A DNA stretch of 54,592 nt, taken from contig SXSI01000021.1 of NCBI GenBank assembly GCA_005792285.1, positions 1 through 54,592 on the forward strand, read 5' to 3'. Position numbers and translations under genes: made by a program. The stretch is from Bacteroidota bacterium. GTDB taxonomy: Bacteria > Bacteroidota > Ignavibacteria > UBA10030 > UBA8401. The notes below the pieces were generated by a model that worked only from the letters and a program-made list of their open reading frames with translations, was not told where the DNA came from and did not search any database. Below, in pieces: positions 9,018 through 17,629 of the stretch; positions within the stretch are counted from its first letter, which is position 1; each line of letters starts with the position of its first letter.

Positions 9018-9672
9018 GTCAACAGTCAGTATAGAAAATTATTTAAAAAGCATTTACCATCTTCAGCAATCTGGGGAAAGGGTTTTTACAACTTCACTGG
9101 CAAATAGATTAAACATTGCCCCTGCTTCTGTTACCGAAATGCTACAAAAACTTTCTCTTCAAGGATTGTTGGTCTATGAAAAATATCGTGGAGTCAAATT
9201 ACTTGATAAAGGAAAAGTTCGGGCTCTTAAAATAATTCGTAAACATCGTTTGTGGGAAATGTTTTTAGTCAAACATTTAGATTTTAAATGGGATGAAATT
9301 CACGATGAGGCTGAAAAATTTGAACATATAATGTCCGATAAAATGGAAGCTAAAATTGATAAGCTTTTGAATTTCCCAATTTTTGATCCACATGGAGATC
9401 CAATCCCAGATAAAAACGGATATTTTGCTTCTCGTAATATTTTACCATTAACTAGCGTGGTTGATTCTAAGAATGTAAAAATAACTCGACTTGATGATTC
9501 TTCTCCAAAAATACTTCGTTGGGCAAATATAAATAAAATCGGTTTAGGTAATATTTTATATGAAGTTCAAAATAATAAAGCAAAAAGTAATCTTACATTT
9601 ACCCATAGCAATAAAAATATTCTACTTGATTATTCTTTAGCGAAAAATATTTACGTGCAGGAGATTTTCTAA
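9016..9672 (+). CDS. mntR: DtxR/MntR-family metal-dependent repressor, probably manganese-responsive
   Basis: The 218-residue regulator has an N-terminal winged helix (about 5-65, with TSLANRLNIAPASVTEML as the helix-turn-helix). A dimerisation/metal domain (70-140) and a C-terminal FeoA/SH3-like region follow, as in long DtxR proteins. Metal ligands align with DtxR: H77, E81 and H96 for the ancillary site, and E100, E103 and H104 for the primary site. Glu replaces DtxR Cys102 as in Bacillus MntR, which favours Mn2+; the N-terminal MntR ligand Asp8 is Asn here. The start lies within the operator palindrome. Its stop overlaps the ATG of the Nramp transporter by one base, which supports the role. 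Confidence 0.88.
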   Translation: MSTVSIENYLKSIYHLQQSGERVFTTSLANRLNIAPASVTEMLQKLSLQGLLVYEKYRGVKLLDKGKVRALKIIRKHRLWEMFLVKHLDFKWDEIHDEAEKFEHIMSDKMEAKIDKLLNFPIFDPHGDPIPDKNGYFASRNILPLTSVVDSKNVKITRLDDSSPKILRWANINKIGLGNILYEVQNNKAKSNLTFTHSNKNILLDYSLAKNIYVQEIF

Positions 9673-11567
9673 TGAGATTATTTAAACACGTTGATACAAA
9701 CCGACATTCACTTGATGAGGTTTACTCGACTGTTGACACTACAAATAAAGTTGGATTTTGGAGATCGTTTTTTGCATTCGCAGGTCCTGGCTATCTTGTA
9801 AGCGTTGGTTATATGGATCCCGGAAATTGGGCAACCGATATTGCCGGTGGAAGTAAATTTGGTTACACATTAGTTTGGGTTTTGTTAATGTCAAATTTAA
9901 TGGCAATTCTTTTACAAAGTTTTTCAGCGCGACTTGGAATTATTTATGGAAAAGATCTCGCACAAGCTTCTCGCGAACATTATCCCGCATATATAAATAT
10001 TCCTTTATATGTACTTGCAGAAATTGCAATCGCAGCGTGTGATTTGGCAGAAGTTTTAGGTCTCGCAATTGGATTAAACTTATTATTTAATATTCCATTA
10101 TTGTGGGGAGTTTCCATTGCACTACTCGATTGCATTTTACTTTTGCTGATCCTTAGACTTGGGATACGGAAAATGGAAGCATTTATTATTTCGATGATTT
10201 CAATTATAGGAATGTGTTTTGTGGTTGAAATGTTTTTTATCAAACCCAAACCGTTAGAAATTTTAACAGGTATTATGCCATCAATTCCAAATATGGATGC
10301 ATTATATATTACGATGGGAATAATTGGTGCAACTGTAATGCCACATAATTTATATTTACATTCTTCACTCGTTCAAACACGACGATTTAATCAAGACGAT
10401 GAAGGTAAAAGACGCGCATTGAAATTTAATATTTTTGATTCAGTGATCGCATTAAATATTGCACTTTTTATTAACGCAGCAATTTTAATTTTAGCTGCAG
10501 TTGTATTTCATCAAAGTGGGAGGTTTGAAGTTGCAGATATTACAGACGCGCACAAATTATTAGAACCACTTTTGGGAACAAGCCTTGCACCAACATTATT
10601 TGCAATTGCATTAATTGCATCGGGACAAAGCTCTACAATCACCGGTACTTTGGCCGGACAAATAGTTATGGAAGGATATTTAAATTTGAGAATTGTCCCT
10701 TGGCTTCGAAGATTAATGACACGCTTATTTGCTGTAGTCCCTGCATTTTTAGTAATTTATTTTATGGGAGATGATAAAACAGGAGAACTTTTAATTTTAA
10801 GTCAAGTCATATTAAGTATTCAACTCGGCTTCGCAGTAATCCCACTAATACATTGGGTTAGCGATAAAAAGAAAATGGGAACTTTTGAAATTTCATTATT
10901 ACAAAAGGTTCTTGCGTGGTGTGTTGCAATTATTATTGTTTCACTAAATATTAAATTAGTTTACGAAGAAGGGTTATTATTTATTTCTGCATTAGGAGGT
11001 CAATCTTTATGGGTACCAATAATTATTGGTTTATCTATCTCGGGGTTATTGTTACTTTTGTATATCACATTTGAACCATTATTAACTAAAAAAGAAATTA
11101 TAAAAGAAGTTACATTGCCACATAAAATGCTTGAAGAATTGAAAATCGAAATTGGTAAAGCATATTCCAATATTGCAATTACAATTGATTTTTCAGCTAT
11201 TGATGAGAAAACAATTTCATTTGCACTAAATCAAGGTGGTAATAATTCAACTTATCATTTAATACATGTTGTAGAATCTGCTGGTGCGATATTCAGCGGA
11301 AATAAAACTTCGGATCTCGAAACTCGAAAAGACTATGAATCACTTGTAAAATACTCTGATTCATTAATTAAGGCTGGCTATAAAACTGAAGTTCACTTGG
11401 GATTTGGCAATCGTTCTAAAACAATTATAAAGTTTGTGCAAAATTCTAATTCCGAAATTCTTGTAATGGGTGGACATGGCCATAGAGGATTAAAAGATAT
11501 TATTTTCGGAAGCACCGTTACAGCCGTCAGACACAAATTAAAAATTCCTGTAATAATTGTAAAATGA
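9672..11567 (+). CDS. mntH: Nramp-family Mn2+/Fe2+ transporter fused to a universal stress protein domain
   Basis: Residues 30-450 form an Nramp divalent-metal/proton symporter: TM1 has DPGN (49-52) and TM6 has ATVMPHN (220-226), which carry the metal-coordinating Asp, Asn and Met. Residues from about 480 to 631 form a UspA-like domain ending with the nucleotide-binding pattern GGHGHRGLKDIIFGST (600-615). Ordinary MntH is about 410-450 residues, so the 631-residue length reflects this fusion. The ATG overlaps the mntR stop (TAATG), and the next gene overlaps by four bases. Manganese uptake under control of the upstream regulator is the likely role; the cytoplasmic Usp domain may sense nucleotide or energy state. 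Confidence 0.93.
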   Translation: MRLFKHVDTNRHSLDEVYSTVDTTNKVGFWRSFFAFAGPGYLVSVGYMDPGNWATDIAGGSKFGYTLVWVLLMSNLMAILLQSFSARLGIIYGKDLAQASREHYPAYINIPLYVLAEIAIAACDLAEVLGLAIGLNLLFNIPLLWGVSIALLDCILLLLILRLGIRKMEAFIISMISIIGMCFVVEMFFIKPKPLEILTGIMPSIPNMDALYITMGIIGATVMPHNLYLHSSLVQTRRFNQDDEGKRRALKFNIFDSVIALNIALFINAAILILAAVVFHQSGRFEVADITDAHKLLEPLLGTSLAPTLFAIALIASGQSSTITGTLAGQIVMEGYLNLRIVPWLRRLMTRLFAVVPAFLVIYFMGDDKTGELLILSQVILSIQLGFAVIPLIHWVSDKKKMGTFEISLLQKVLAWCVAIIIVSLNIKLVYEEGLLFISALGGQSLWVPIIIGLSISGLLLLLYITFEPLLTKKEIIKEVTLPHKMLEELKIEIGKAYSNIAITIDFSAIDEKTISFALNQGGNNSTYHLIHVVESAGAIFSGNKTSDLETRKDYESLVKYSDSLIKAGYKTEVHLGFGNRSKTIIKFVQNSNSEILVMGGHGHRGLKDIIFGSTVTAVRHKLKIPVIIVK

Positions 11568-12265
11568 GAAAATTAATTTGTTTACTTATTTTAAGTAAAA
11601 CATTAATTTTATCTCAAGAATTCAGCAAAGCTATCGAGGATAATTCTTTTTTAATTGAAGAAGGAATTAACCAGGAAGAGGGGGTTGTTCAGCACATTTC
11701 TACAATTGACTTTGGGAAAAGTGATCAAACATTTTCTTTTACACAGGAGTGGCCTCTGTTAAGCCAAACTCATCAATTGAGTTACACAATTAATTCAAAT
11801 AACAATACGGCATTTCCACAGAAAGTAGGAATTAATTACAGATATCAAATTGATTTTCCAAACCCAAATATTAAATTTGCACCTCGTTTTTCTTTCTTTT
11901 CTCCAATCAATAAAAATAATAAAGAGCAATCTTTTTATCAATTTAATCTTCCAACATCATACAGGGCATCGGAATATTTCTATTTTCATCTGAATGCCGG
12001 TTCTTCATTCTCTAAAAATAATTTTCCCGAATCGTTTGTTGGGGGGAGTTCGATCTGGCTATTTAATGAAACAAATAATTTTCTTTGTGAGTTTATTTTT
12101 GAAAAAAACGGAGCTGTAAATACTTTCACTATCAATCCTGGTTTACGAAACGCAATCAATATCAACGATTTACAAATTGTAACTGGGCTTTCATTCCCAA
12201 TAGTTTTTGAAGATAATATTGACCGAAGAATTTTATTATACCTTTCTTTTGAACATACCTTTTAA
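11564..12265 (+). CDS. Outer-membrane beta-barrel protein of the manganese operon
   Basis: The 233-residue protein has a short signal peptide (ending near ILSQE) and alternating beta-strand patterns throughout. It ends with LLYLSFEHTF, whose terminal Phe fits a barrel-assembly signal. A conserved-looking N-terminal segment (NSFLIEEGINQEEGVVQH) recalls the small MetA-pathway-like outer-membrane transporter family. I recognise it only loosely. It overlaps mntH by four bases (ATGA), so it is translationally coupled and probably repressed by the same regulator. A role as a metal-related outer-membrane channel is inference. It converges with the lipoprotein gene seven bases downstream. Confidence 0.65.
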   Translation: MRKLICLLILSKTLILSQEFSKAIEDNSFLIEEGINQEEGVVQHISTIDFGKSDQTFSFTQEWPLLSQTHQLSYTINSNNNTAFPQKVGINYRYQIDFPNPNIKFAPRFSFFSPINKNNKEQSFYQFNLPTSYRASEYFYFHLNAGSSFSKNNFPESFVGGSSIWLFNETNNFLCEFIFEKNGAVNTFTINPGLRNAININDLQIVTGLSFPIVFEDNIDRRILLYLSFEHTF

Positions 12266-12272
12266 TAGTTAT

Positions 12273-12821
12273 TTATTTTATTATTAAGGGAAGTTTAACA
12301 TCTCCGTCTGTGTCAAATGCTTGCGTTTTATCTCCGGAATCATAATGCCTTAGAATTACTCGTAAATATCCTTTTGCAGAGCCACTGCCAGAAATAATTA
12401 AATTAAAAGTTTGTCCAACATCTTTCCCGTTTCCATCTTTGTTTAAATTATTTATTGTAATTCTTGATTCAATTCCATCAATCGCTGAAAAAACAAACAT
12501 ATGTTCGTTTGGCAATCCTTTTATTTCTGATGAAAGATCAATTGTTGGCGTAACAGATTCATCATAAAGAAATACTTCCCCTAAATAAGTTTTACCAGAA
12601 GTAACTCGCAATGTGTCTTCGGTAATTGTTTTACCTTTTACTTTGGTTGTATCTCTTGCAATAGCAAATGTTGAATCGGTACCACTTTTAAGAATTACTT
12701 TTATGGTTGTTAGTACATCATGCTCATCAATACCAACTGAAGTTGGATTTTTTTCTGTACAAGATGTCAAAATAAGTACAAATATTAACATGGTGAATAA
12801 AAATATATTTTTTGTTTTCAT
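12273..12821 (-). CDS. Lipoprotein associated with a TonB-dependent receptor
   Basis: The 182-residue protein has a lipoprotein signal (LILTSC, lipidated Cys21). The mature part is beta-rich: DVLTTIKVILKSG near the start, then DTLRVTSGKTYLGEVFLYDE, GLPNEHMFVFS, and GYLRVILRHYDSGDK with AFDTDGD near the end. This pattern matches a Bacteroidetes family often annotated as type 1 periplasmic binding fold superfamily protein, which repeatedly lies beside a TonB-dependent receptor. Here it is 12 bases downstream of the receptor gene. It is probably an accessory lipoprotein of the uptake system, at the outer membrane; its ligand is not known. Confidence 0.7.
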   Translation of the reverse strand: MKTKNIFLFTMLIFVLILTSCTEKNPTSVGIDEHDVLTTIKVILKSGTDSTFAIARDTTKVKGKTITEDTLRVTSGKTYLGEVFLYDESVTPTIDLSSEIKGLPNEHMFVFSAIDGIESRITINNLNKDGNGKDVGQTFNLIISGSGSAKGYLRVILRHYDSGDKTQAFDTDGDVKLPLIIK

Positions 12822-12833
12822 TGTTTATTTTTT

Positions 12834-15116
12834 TTAAAATGTGAATAAAAATTTAAGTGAAATATCTCTTCCTGTATTATTAATAAAGTAACGGAATCTG
12901 TTTAAATACTCACGATATTTTGTATTAAGTAAATTATTTACTCCCAACTGAATTTTAATTTGGCTTGAGTTTGTTTCAATTCTGCCGGAAAAAAACAAAT
13001 CGATCGTTGTATAACTATTTGGTGGCGGAAGATAATCTGTGCTTGTTGTAGTTTTTTGTTTTTGAACATAATTAATATTTATATCGGCTGAAATATCTTT
13101 GAAATAAAATAAATCTGGAAGATGAAAATGCGGAGTTATACGATATCTATTTCCCGGCATTCCGTATAAAAGTTCACCGGAATCAGAAATTTTTCCAATC
13201 ACAATACCAATATCTCCTTTAATTGAAATTTCTTCAGTTATTTCATATTCAAGACTTCCATCAAATCCATGAATAGTTACATCGCTTTGGCGATATTCAA
13301 AAGTTGGAAACACACCAATAATAGTTAATGTCGGGTTTTCTCGCGGAAATAAATATATATAATTTGCTATTCTATTATTAAAGATATTTATTCCGCCATG
13401 TACTCCTCCGAAATTCAAATGTGTTGTTATATCTCCGGCAATACTTTTTTCTGGATGTAATTTAGAATTACCTATTTCGTATTGAGCAGAACCATGATGA
13501 ACGCCGTCGCTATATAATTCATTTGCAGAAGGAGCTCTACTTGCGCTGCTTAAAGTAGCTCCAATTTGTATTTGTTCAGAAGTTAAATACTCAAGTGACA
13601 TGATTCCGTTTAAAGTTTCATAATCAATTGTAGTTGGTTTGAGGTTTGAGTTTTTAGAAAAATATAGATCTCTCCATTCTTTAGAATATCGACTTCCAAT
13701 ACTCACTCCAAGATTTTCTGATTTCCATTGTTCAATTAAAAATATACTTGAAGTATAACTTCTGTGATTTGGCACGAGAATACTTTTTCCTTCACTAATA
13801 TTTCCCTGTCGATTCCCACTAATTCCTGCAACCCCATTTATTAAACCAAATGGCAAATGTTTATATTTTAATTCAACATTATAAGTTGTTAATGTCATGT
13901 CCATCGAAGCAACCACCCTTGACTTTAAATGTCCATCAAATTCTTGACGTTTATTTTTTTGCCAACCATAAGTAAAATCAATTATACCTGGAATTAATTC
14001 TGAACTTGCCGCATGAAATGATAAAAGATCATGATTTACTTTTTGACTTGGATCTTTTATTTCGTACGAAAAAGGATTATTGATTTCCGGCTTACCTCTT
14101 TCAATTGCACGAAGCATATCATCATAACTACCAATATGAGATCCGGAATAAATTCCTAATTCGTTTCCAAAATGGCTGAAATAAGTTTCCGCAAAATGAT
14201 CTTCACTTCCATATTTTATTCCGAATGATCCATTTACTTCCCGAAATCCACTATTAGTAATATAATATTCTGGTGTTTGAGAGTCCCCCGCATATCTTCC
14301 ACTAATTTGCGTTTGCCAACTTAAAGGAAGATTTTCAAAAGCTCCATCCAAAATCATCGAACCGGATAGTTGTCTATTATTTGAAAATAAATTTCCAATA
14401 ACAGTACCATTAATTCCCGGTTCATTTCTAAAATTTCTCGGATCAAATTTAATTACACCACCGAGAGCACCATTCCCATATTCCACACTTGACGCACCCT
14501 TTATTACATCAACTTTAGTTGGCGAGAATGGATCAATTTCCGGTGCGTGTTCGTTCCCCCATTGTTGTCCTTCAATTGGGACCCCCGCATTAATCACAAC
14601 AATTCTCTGGCTATGAAAACCTCTGATGACAGGTTTACTTATTGACGGTCCAGTTGAATAACTAGTAATCCCGGGAATTCCTTCTAAAATTGTTGAAACG
14701 GTTTGTCCTCGCAGCATTTCAATTTCCTTTAAAGACATAGTTGTTACAGATTGTCCAATTCCTAAAAGTTCTGAATTATATTTTTCACCAACAACATGCA
14801 TTTCACCAAGATGAATATCTTGTTCTTCAAGTGAATATTTCAAGAACAAATTATTTTTAACTTCTATTTTTTTAGATACAGTTTTATATCCTAATAATTG
14901 AATTGAAATATAATAACTGCCACTTTCAATTTTATCAATTATAAATTCACCAACTGAGCTTGTAGTTGTACCTCTTTGTAAGTCCTTAATAAAGACATTT
15001 GCATTTTCAATTGGTTTGCTGGATAAACTATCAACAACAACTCCTTTAAGTTGAAATTTTTCTTGTGCCTGTGTAAATGTTAAAATAAATATTAAAAATA
15101 TAATATAACGACGCAT
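12834..15116 (-). CDS. TonB-dependent outer-membrane receptor, probably for a metal
   Basis: The 760-residue protein has a signal peptide (1-17) and a carboxypeptidase-regulatory-like domain (about 22-105, FQLKGVVVDSLSSKPIENAN). A plug domain follows (about 115-220, with VSTILEGIPGI and GGVIKFDPRN), then a 22-strand-type barrel ending in SLKFLFTF. The barrel segment ending GVHHGSAQYEIGNSKLHPE resembles the corresponding stretch of ZnuD-type zinc receptors, so metal uptake, perhaps zinc, is inferred. The gene is flanked by a small Cys/His protein upstream (50 bases) and a lipoprotein downstream (12 bases), all on one strand. A siderophore or cobalamin substrate is not excluded. Confidence 0.88.
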   Translation of the reverse strand: MRRYIIFLIFILTFTQAQEKFQLKGVVVDSLSSKPIENANVFIKDLQRGTTTSSVGEFIIDKIESGSYYISIQLLGYKTVSKKIEVKNNLFLKYSLEEQDIHLGEMHVVGEKYNSELLGIGQSVTTMSLKEIEMLRGQTVSTILEGIPGITSYSTGPSISKPVIRGFHSQRIVVINAGVPIEGQQWGNEHAPEIDPFSPTKVDVIKGASSVEYGNGALGGVIKFDPRNFRNEPGINGTVIGNLFSNNRQLSGSMILDGAFENLPLSWQTQISGRYAGDSQTPEYYITNSGFREVNGSFGIKYGSEDHFAETYFSHFGNELGIYSGSHIGSYDDMLRAIERGKPEINNPFSYEIKDPSQKVNHDLLSFHAASSELIPGIIDFTYGWQKNKRQEFDGHLKSRVVASMDMTLTTYNVELKYKHLPFGLINGVAGISGNRQGNISEGKSILVPNHRSYTSSIFLIEQWKSENLGVSIGSRYSKEWRDLYFSKNSNLKPTTIDYETLNGIMSLEYLTSEQIQIGATLSSASRAPSANELYSDGVHHGSAQYEIGNSKLHPEKSIAGDITTHLNFGGVHGGINIFNNRIANYIYLFPRENPTLTIIGVFPTFEYRQSDVTIHGFDGSLEYEITEEISIKGDIGIVIGKISDSGELLYGMPGNRYRITPHFHLPDLFYFKDISADININYVQKQKTTTSTDYLPPPNSYTTIDLFFSGRIETNSSQIKIQLGVNNLLNTKYREYLNRFRYFINNTGRDISLKFLFTF

Positions 15117-15166
15117 GATTTTCTTTTAAAAATGAATTTTGAATTAAAACTACTACTTTGGAAAAA

Positions 15167-15529
15167 CTAGATAGAAATTATTAGAGGTGGGCCATGCTTC
15201 GCAAACGAAGAGTTGAAATAGGATTTTTTTACAAAATCGTTAACTGGTAATTTTTGAGTATATAATGATTTTTTGTAGGTACCAAAGTTGAATGAAGAGG
15301 AAACAACAAATTGTTTTAAAGTGTGAAGGTTAAATTGACATTCAATATTTTTTTTGGGCAGTTTATGTTCACAAGTTGGGGTTGAATCTGTGTGTGTAGA
15401 AATTATTTCAACTGGATTTAATTTATTAATAATTATTTCATTTTCGGCATGTAATGCAGGATGAATTATAAACCCAACTATAAAATTAATTAGAAAAATA
15501 AAACGACAAAGTGCAATTGCTTTTTTCAT
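15167..15529 (-). CDS. Small exported Cys/His-containing protein at the TonB locus
   Basis: The 120-residue protein has a signal peptide (MKKAIALCRFIFLINF...HAENE). In the mature part there is a segment with Cys and His (HTDSTPTCEHKLPKKNIEC, FNLHTL) and a C-terminal SFAKHGPPLIIS. Small exported proteins with paired Cys/His and a C-terminal GPP motif (for example the DUF2946 type) often sit beside metal-related outer-membrane receptors. Homology is not proven. It is the first gene of a three-gene run with the receptor and lipoprotein, so it may bind or pass on metal. The 152 bases upstream hold no other clear gene. Confidence 0.6.
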   Translation of the reverse strand: MKKAIALCRFIFLINFIVGFIIHPALHAENEIIINKLNPVEIISTHTDSTPTCEHKLPKKNIECQFNLHTLKQFVVSSSFNFGTYKKSLYTQKLPVNDFVKKSYFNSSFAKHGPPLIISI

Positions 15530-15681
15530 ATATCAAATATACACAATATAATAAATAATTTATTTAATTACACTTACTATTTTTCTCCACTCTTTATACC
15601 ACACTCCAAATTTCCACCAATTACTAATGGAGCTATTTTTCATTGCACTAAACGTACTTCGCCAAACAAAGTATAGGCTAT

Positions 15682-16269
15682 TTAAATCTGCTGCAAGAAT
15701 TCAAGTAATTTGAAAAATGCTTTTGCTCTATGGCTATAAATGTTTTTTTCAGATAAATCCATCTCTGCGTAGGTTTTATTACTTCCCTTTGGAATAAAAA
15801 TAGAATCATACCCAAAACCATTTATTCCTTTTTGAGTTTCGATTATTTGCCCTTCAACGGATCCTTCGCAAGTTTTTAAAATACCATTTCCAATAATTGC
15901 AATTGAGGTTTTAAATCTTGCAAACCTTCTTCTCGGAGGAACTCCTTTTAGTTCGTCTAAAAGTTTTTGAACATTGTCGTTGTACGTTGCATTTTCTCCG
16001 GCATATCGTGCGGAATAAACTCCCGGCGCTAAATTTAAATAGTAAACTTCAAGCCCGGTATCATCTGACATTGTAAGCATTTTAGTAGCTTCAAATGCTT
16101 CTTTCGCTTTTTTTATTGAATTTCCTTCTAATGTAGGTTGATCTTCAACTGTTTTAAATATGTTCGGAAAATCTAAAAGCGATTTAGTTTTAAATAAATT
16201 TTTTGGCAGCAAAGAAATTATTTCGCTCAGTTTATCTCTATTATTTGTTGCAATTAATAATTCCTTCAT
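15682..16269 (-). CDS. rdgB: XTP/dITP diphosphatase (HAM1/RdgB family)
   Basis: This house-cleaning pyrophosphatase removes deoxyinosine and xanthosine triphosphates from the nucleotide pool. Motifs are ATNNRDKLSEI at the N-terminus, SDDTGLEVYYLNLAPGVYSARYAG in the centre, and GFGYDSIF with a final SHRAKAF. I chose ATG 16269, giving 195 residues starting MKELLIATNN, the usual family start; a longer frame starts at TTG 16284 inside radA but adds five unusual residues. It begins four bases after the radA stop, so it is the last gene of the TRAP-radA-rdgB run. Confidence 0.95.
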   Translation of the reverse strand: MKELLIATNNRDKLSEIISLLPKNLFKTKSLLDFPNIFKTVEDQPTLEGNSIKKAKEAFEATKMLTMSDDTGLEVYYLNLAPGVYSARYAGENATYNDNVQKLLDELKGVPPRRRFARFKTSIAIIGNGILKTCEGSVEGQIIETQKGINGFGYDSIFIPKGSNKTYAEMDLSEKNIYSHRAKAFFKLLEFLQQI

Positions 16270-16273
16270 TTTA

Positions 16274-17629
16274 CTATTTGACAATTAATTCTATTCCATT
16301 TTTTAAATTTGAAATACCAATAACCTCAATTTTTTTGAACTTCTGAGTTTTACTTTCTTGCTGTGGAATAATAATTTTTTTGAAGCCGAGTTTTTCCGCT
16401 TCGAGAATTCTTCTTTCCATTTGAGCAACTGTCCGAATCTCACCACCAAGTCCAACTTCACCAATAATAACATAATCCTGTGAAATTGGTTTATCTGTAA
16501 GTGAAGAAACCACAGCGCTAATTATTCCAAGATCTGCAGCGGGTTCATCAATTCTAATTCCACCTGCAACATTTACAAATACATCGTGAGCTCCCATTCG
16601 ATAGCCGAGTCTTTTTTCCAAAACAGCCAGTAACATTTGCAAACGACGAAGATCAAATCCAGTAACCGTTCGCTGTGGCATTCCATAATTTGTAGGTGTA
16701 ACAAGCGCTTGAACTTCAACAAGCAATGGGCGAGTTCCTTCGAGAGTTGCAACAACTGCTGAACCGGATACATTATTCGACCTGTTTGCTAAAAATATTT
16801 CTGAGGGATTTGAAACTTCGCGTAAACCATTATCTCGCATTTCAAAAATTCCAATTTCGTTTGTCGAACCATATCTATTTTTTAATGAACGAAGAATTCT
16901 ATATGCATAATGTCTTTCTCCTTCGAATTGCAAAACAGTGTCAACCATATGTTCGATCACACGAGGTCCGGCAAGCGTTCCATCTTTTGTAACGTGACCA
17001 ACTAAAAGCATAGAAATATTTTTTTCTTTTGCGAGTGAGGTAATTAGTGCAGTTGATTCTCTCACTTGTGAAATACTTCCGGGAGCAGATTCTAATTGCG
17101 GGTAATACATTGTTTGAATTGAATCGATAATTACAACAGAAGGCATTTCACGTTCAATTACTTCTCTAATTATTTCTAAATTTGTTTCAGCGAGAAGTTT
17201 AATATCTCTGTTACTTTTTGTAAGTCGCTGCATTCGCAATTTAATCTGCTGAATAGATTCTTCTCCGGTTACATACAATACTTTCCCGAGTTGTATTCCT
17301 TCAGCAATTTGAAGCATTAAAGTTGATTTACCAATTCCGGGATCACCGCCAATTAAAACTACAGAGCCAGTAACAATTCCACCACCGACGACGCGATCAA
17401 ATTCTCCGATGCTTGTAAATATTCTGATATCAATTTGAGATTGAATATCATTAATTGAAACAGGATTAATATTTGAATCGACCGAACTATGTTTCTTCCC
17501 TCTTTTTGATTCGACAACTTCTTCAACAAATGTATTCCACTCATTGCAATTTGGGCATTTCCCAATCCATCTTGGTGAAAGATATCCGCATTGCTGGCAT
17601 AAATATTTTGTAACTAATTTTGGACTCAA
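16274..17629 (-). CDS. radA: DNA repair/recombination protein RadA (Sms)
   Basis: RadA is a branch-migration ATPase acting in homologous recombination. The 451-residue protein has the N-terminal zinc finger C11/C14/C25/C28, Walker A GGDPGIGKST (94-103), the RadA motif KNRYG (250-254; usually KNRFG) and a C-terminal Lon-like domain (about 280-451, MGAHDVFVNVAGGIRIDEPA). The start is TTG 17629-17627, preceded by AAAGGAAAT. It overlaps the stop of the upstream TRAP permease in the tetranucleotide TTGA, so translational coupling is likely. The link between a solute transporter and a repair gene may be fortuitous. Confidence 0.95.
   Translation of the reverse strand: MSPKLVTKYLCQQCGYLSPRWIGKCPNCNEWNTFVEEVVESKRGKKHSSVDSNINPVSINDIQSQIDIRIFTSIGEFDRVVGGGIVTGSVVLIGGDPGIGKSTLMLQIAEGIQLGKVLYVTGEESIQQIKLRMQRLTKSNRDIKLLAETNLEIIREVIEREMPSVVIIDSIQTMYYPQLESAPGSISQVRESTALITSLAKEKNISMLLVGHVTKDGTLAGPRVIEHMVDTVLQFEGERHYAYRILRSLKNRYGSTNEIGIFEMRDNGLREVSNPSEIFLANRSNNVSGSAVVATLEGTRPLLVEVQALVTPTNYGMPQRTVTGFDLRRLQMLLAVLEKRLGYRMGAHDVFVNVAGGIRIDEPAADLGIISAVVSSLTDKPISQDYVIIGEVGLGGEIRTVAQMERRILEAEKLGFKKIIIPQQESKTQKFKKIEVIGISNLKNGIELIVK

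Noticed and set aside
12262-12300. Possible bidirectional terminator between the convergent barrel and lipoprotein genes
   Set aside because: The seven-base gap and flanks show no stem of useful stability.
15560-15643. Trp-rich 27-codon open frame on the minus strand between rdgB and the small Cys/His protein
   Set aside because: No ribosome-binding site and very short; its composition (NWWKFGVWYKEWRK) is odd, but nothing supports expression.
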